Below the pieces are notes generated by a model. It did no database searches. It was not told the origin of the DNA and saw only the letters and a program-made list of their open reading frames with translations. This document shows, piece by piece, positions 62,972 to 64,000 of a DNA stretch of 64,000 nucleotides; position 1 is the stretch's first letter, and every line of letters starts with the position of its first letter. A program made the translations under genes and the position numbers. The stretch covers positions 1 to 64,000 of the forward strand of contig OMVT01000001.1 of NCBI GenBank assembly GCA_900314535.1. Direction: 5' to 3'. The DNA comes from an uncultured Olsenella sp. (lineage in GTDB: Bacteria; Actinomycetota; Coriobacteriia; Coriobacteriales; Atopobiaceae).

Positions 62972-64000
62972 CTATCCTCTGCTTCCATCTCTTGCGTCCG
63001 TGTGATGGAGGAAGTCCGTGGCAGAGCGGAAGGTATAGGCGGGGCCGCAGGTGATGAGACGGTGCCAGGCTTCCGAGATGAGCTCGGGGATGTAGGCAGC
63101 GTTCGAGATGCCTTCGTCGGAAAGCCCCAGAACGCGGCAGAAGAGGCGCTTGGCGGAAGGGGAGATGTGCCTGTCGCCGAGCGCTATGGCAGGGTCGAGC
63201 CTCAGGAAGGAGCGCAGCAGGGCATCCTCGACACCGGGATAGTCCATGCCCACAGCTTCGACGGTGATGCCGGCATAGGTGAGGCAGCGCTTCGTCTGGG
63301 CAAAGAGCACAGATTCATCTTCGATATCGAGACGGTCGATGATGTCCTCCATATCGTTCCAGCGTTCCATGAGAAGGAGCGGATGCTTCTTTGCGAAGGC
63401 GAGGCTCTCGTTCGTTGTGTCCTCGCGGTAGCAGTAGTAGCACCTGTCGATATACGCGATGCTCGGCGTCTGGCAGAGCGTCTCGATCAGGAAGGGGTTG
63501 TCTGCCCAGCCGGCACCCGGTATCTCCATGAACCGGATCCGCTTCTCGTCGAGCCATTCCTTCCGATAGAGCGCAGACCAGATGGCAGGGTGGTGGAGCA
63601 GAAGCTCCTGTGCCTCTGCGATAGCGAAGGGCTGATGCCTGGGATGCACGCGTCCCTTGTAGGCGCAGGGCACCTTCATCGTGTGTTCGGGGTCTTGGTC
63701 GAAGACGCGCCAGTAGGCTGACTTGATCACATCGACGTGGCTCTCGAGGGTGTCTGCAAGGGCAAGAAGGTCTGCAAAGAACGCAGGCTCGATCCAATCG
63801 TCGGGCTCGACGATTGCGATGTAGTCGCCTTCGGCCATATCGATGCCGCGGTTGCATGTTGCACCGTAGCCTTCATTCTGCTTGTCTATGACCCTGATCC
63901 GGGGGTCTCTTGCTGCATGGGCCTGCATGACGGCGAGAGTGCCATCGGTCGAGCCGTCATTCAGCGCCAGGATTTCGATGTCGGGATAGGTCTGGCGCTC
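62972..64000 (-). CDS. family 2 glycosyltransferase, N-terminus beyond window
   Basis: Partial; the frame stays open to the right edge. The visible part starts QTYPDIEILALNDGSTDGTL and contains NEGYGATCNRGIDMAEGDYI and VEPDDWIEP, the catalytic DxD-type motif. This is a good GT-A family 2 signature, unlike the degenerate one at 57620. The C-terminal part is about 150 residues without a recognised acceptor domain. It likely acts in capsule or teichoic/surface glycan assembly. At least the first 10 or so residues are missing. Confidence 0.88.
   Translation of the reverse strand, partial: ERQTYPDIEILALNDGSTDGTLAVMQAHAARDPRIRVIDKQNEGYGATCNRGIDMAEGDYIAIVEPDDWIEPAFFADLLALADTLESHVDVIKSAYWRVFDQDPEHTMKVPCAYKGRVHPRHQPFAIAEAQELLLHHPAIWSALYRKEWLDEKRIRFMEIPGAGWADNPFLIETLCQTPSIAYIDRCYYCYREDTTNESLAFAKKHPLLLMERWNDMEDIIDRLDIEDESVLFAQTKRCLTYAGITVEAVGMDYPGVEDALLRSFLRLDPAIALGDRHISPSAKRLFCRVLGLSDEGISNAAYIPELISEAWHRLITCGPAYTFRSATDFLHHTDARDGSRG

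Overview
The window is one strand of a high-GC chromosome. It most resembles the class Coriobacteriia of the Actinomycetota (Atopobiaceae/Olsenella-like). The evidence is the actinobacterial-type RpoC insertion, short zinc-ribbon forms of L33, S14 and L36, frequent GTG/TTG starts, and a diderm-free cell-surface gene set (lipoprotein, LCP-like and sortase-type remnants). Genus is inference. No phage, IS element, CRISPR array, rRNA or replication origin is visible.

Layout: 215-2062 is an ABC permease/ATPase pair. 2132-2341 (-) is an orphan RelB/DUF6290-like antitoxin. 2589-4937 is a three-gene amino-acid ABC importer, followed by a membrane-anchored GIY-YIG protein and a DUF1292 protein. After a convergent HAD phosphatase come a TatA-like protein with a zinc-ribbon tail, greA, and a lysS gene fused to an HD-hydrolase domain. 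10384-19308 carries a heme-degrading-like protein, clpC, disA, ispD, ispF, cysS, rlmB and a NYN RNase. The order is recognisably that of the Firmicute clpC-disA-ispDF-cysS-rlmB-yacP region with several genes missing.

19327-54497 is the information-processing core. It runs tRNA-Thr; tRNA-Tyr/Thr/Met; tuf; rpmG; tRNA-Trp; secE; nusG; rplKA; rplJL; rpoBC; rpsLG-fusA-rpsJ; rplC to rplX; an inserted D-2-hydroxyacid dehydrogenase; rplE to secY-adk-map; infA-rpmJ-rpsM-rpsK-rpsD-rpoA-rplQ. Sigma70-type promoters and intrinsic terminators divide the core into separate transcription units. Some fall in unusual places: after rpsJ, and between rplX and rplE.

54735-64000 is accessory: truA, a His-rich metal exporter, a degenerate LCP-like protein, a family 2 glycosyltransferase, a decayed MBG-repeat wall protein, a GltD-like flavoprotein, a diaminopentanoate-dehydrogenase-like oxidoreductase (-), and a family 2 glycosyltransferase (-) cut by the window end.

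The most striking observation is that RpoC ends in a domain that aligns without gaps to the alpha-CTD of RpoA in the same window (22 of 50 residues identical by hand). It keeps the DNA-contacting Arg, Asn, Gly and Lys. Other notable points are the LysRS-HD fusion, the dehydrogenase splitting the spc operon behind its own terminator and before a structured rplE leader, a natural Arg at S12 position 88, and palindromes over the rpoBC promoter.
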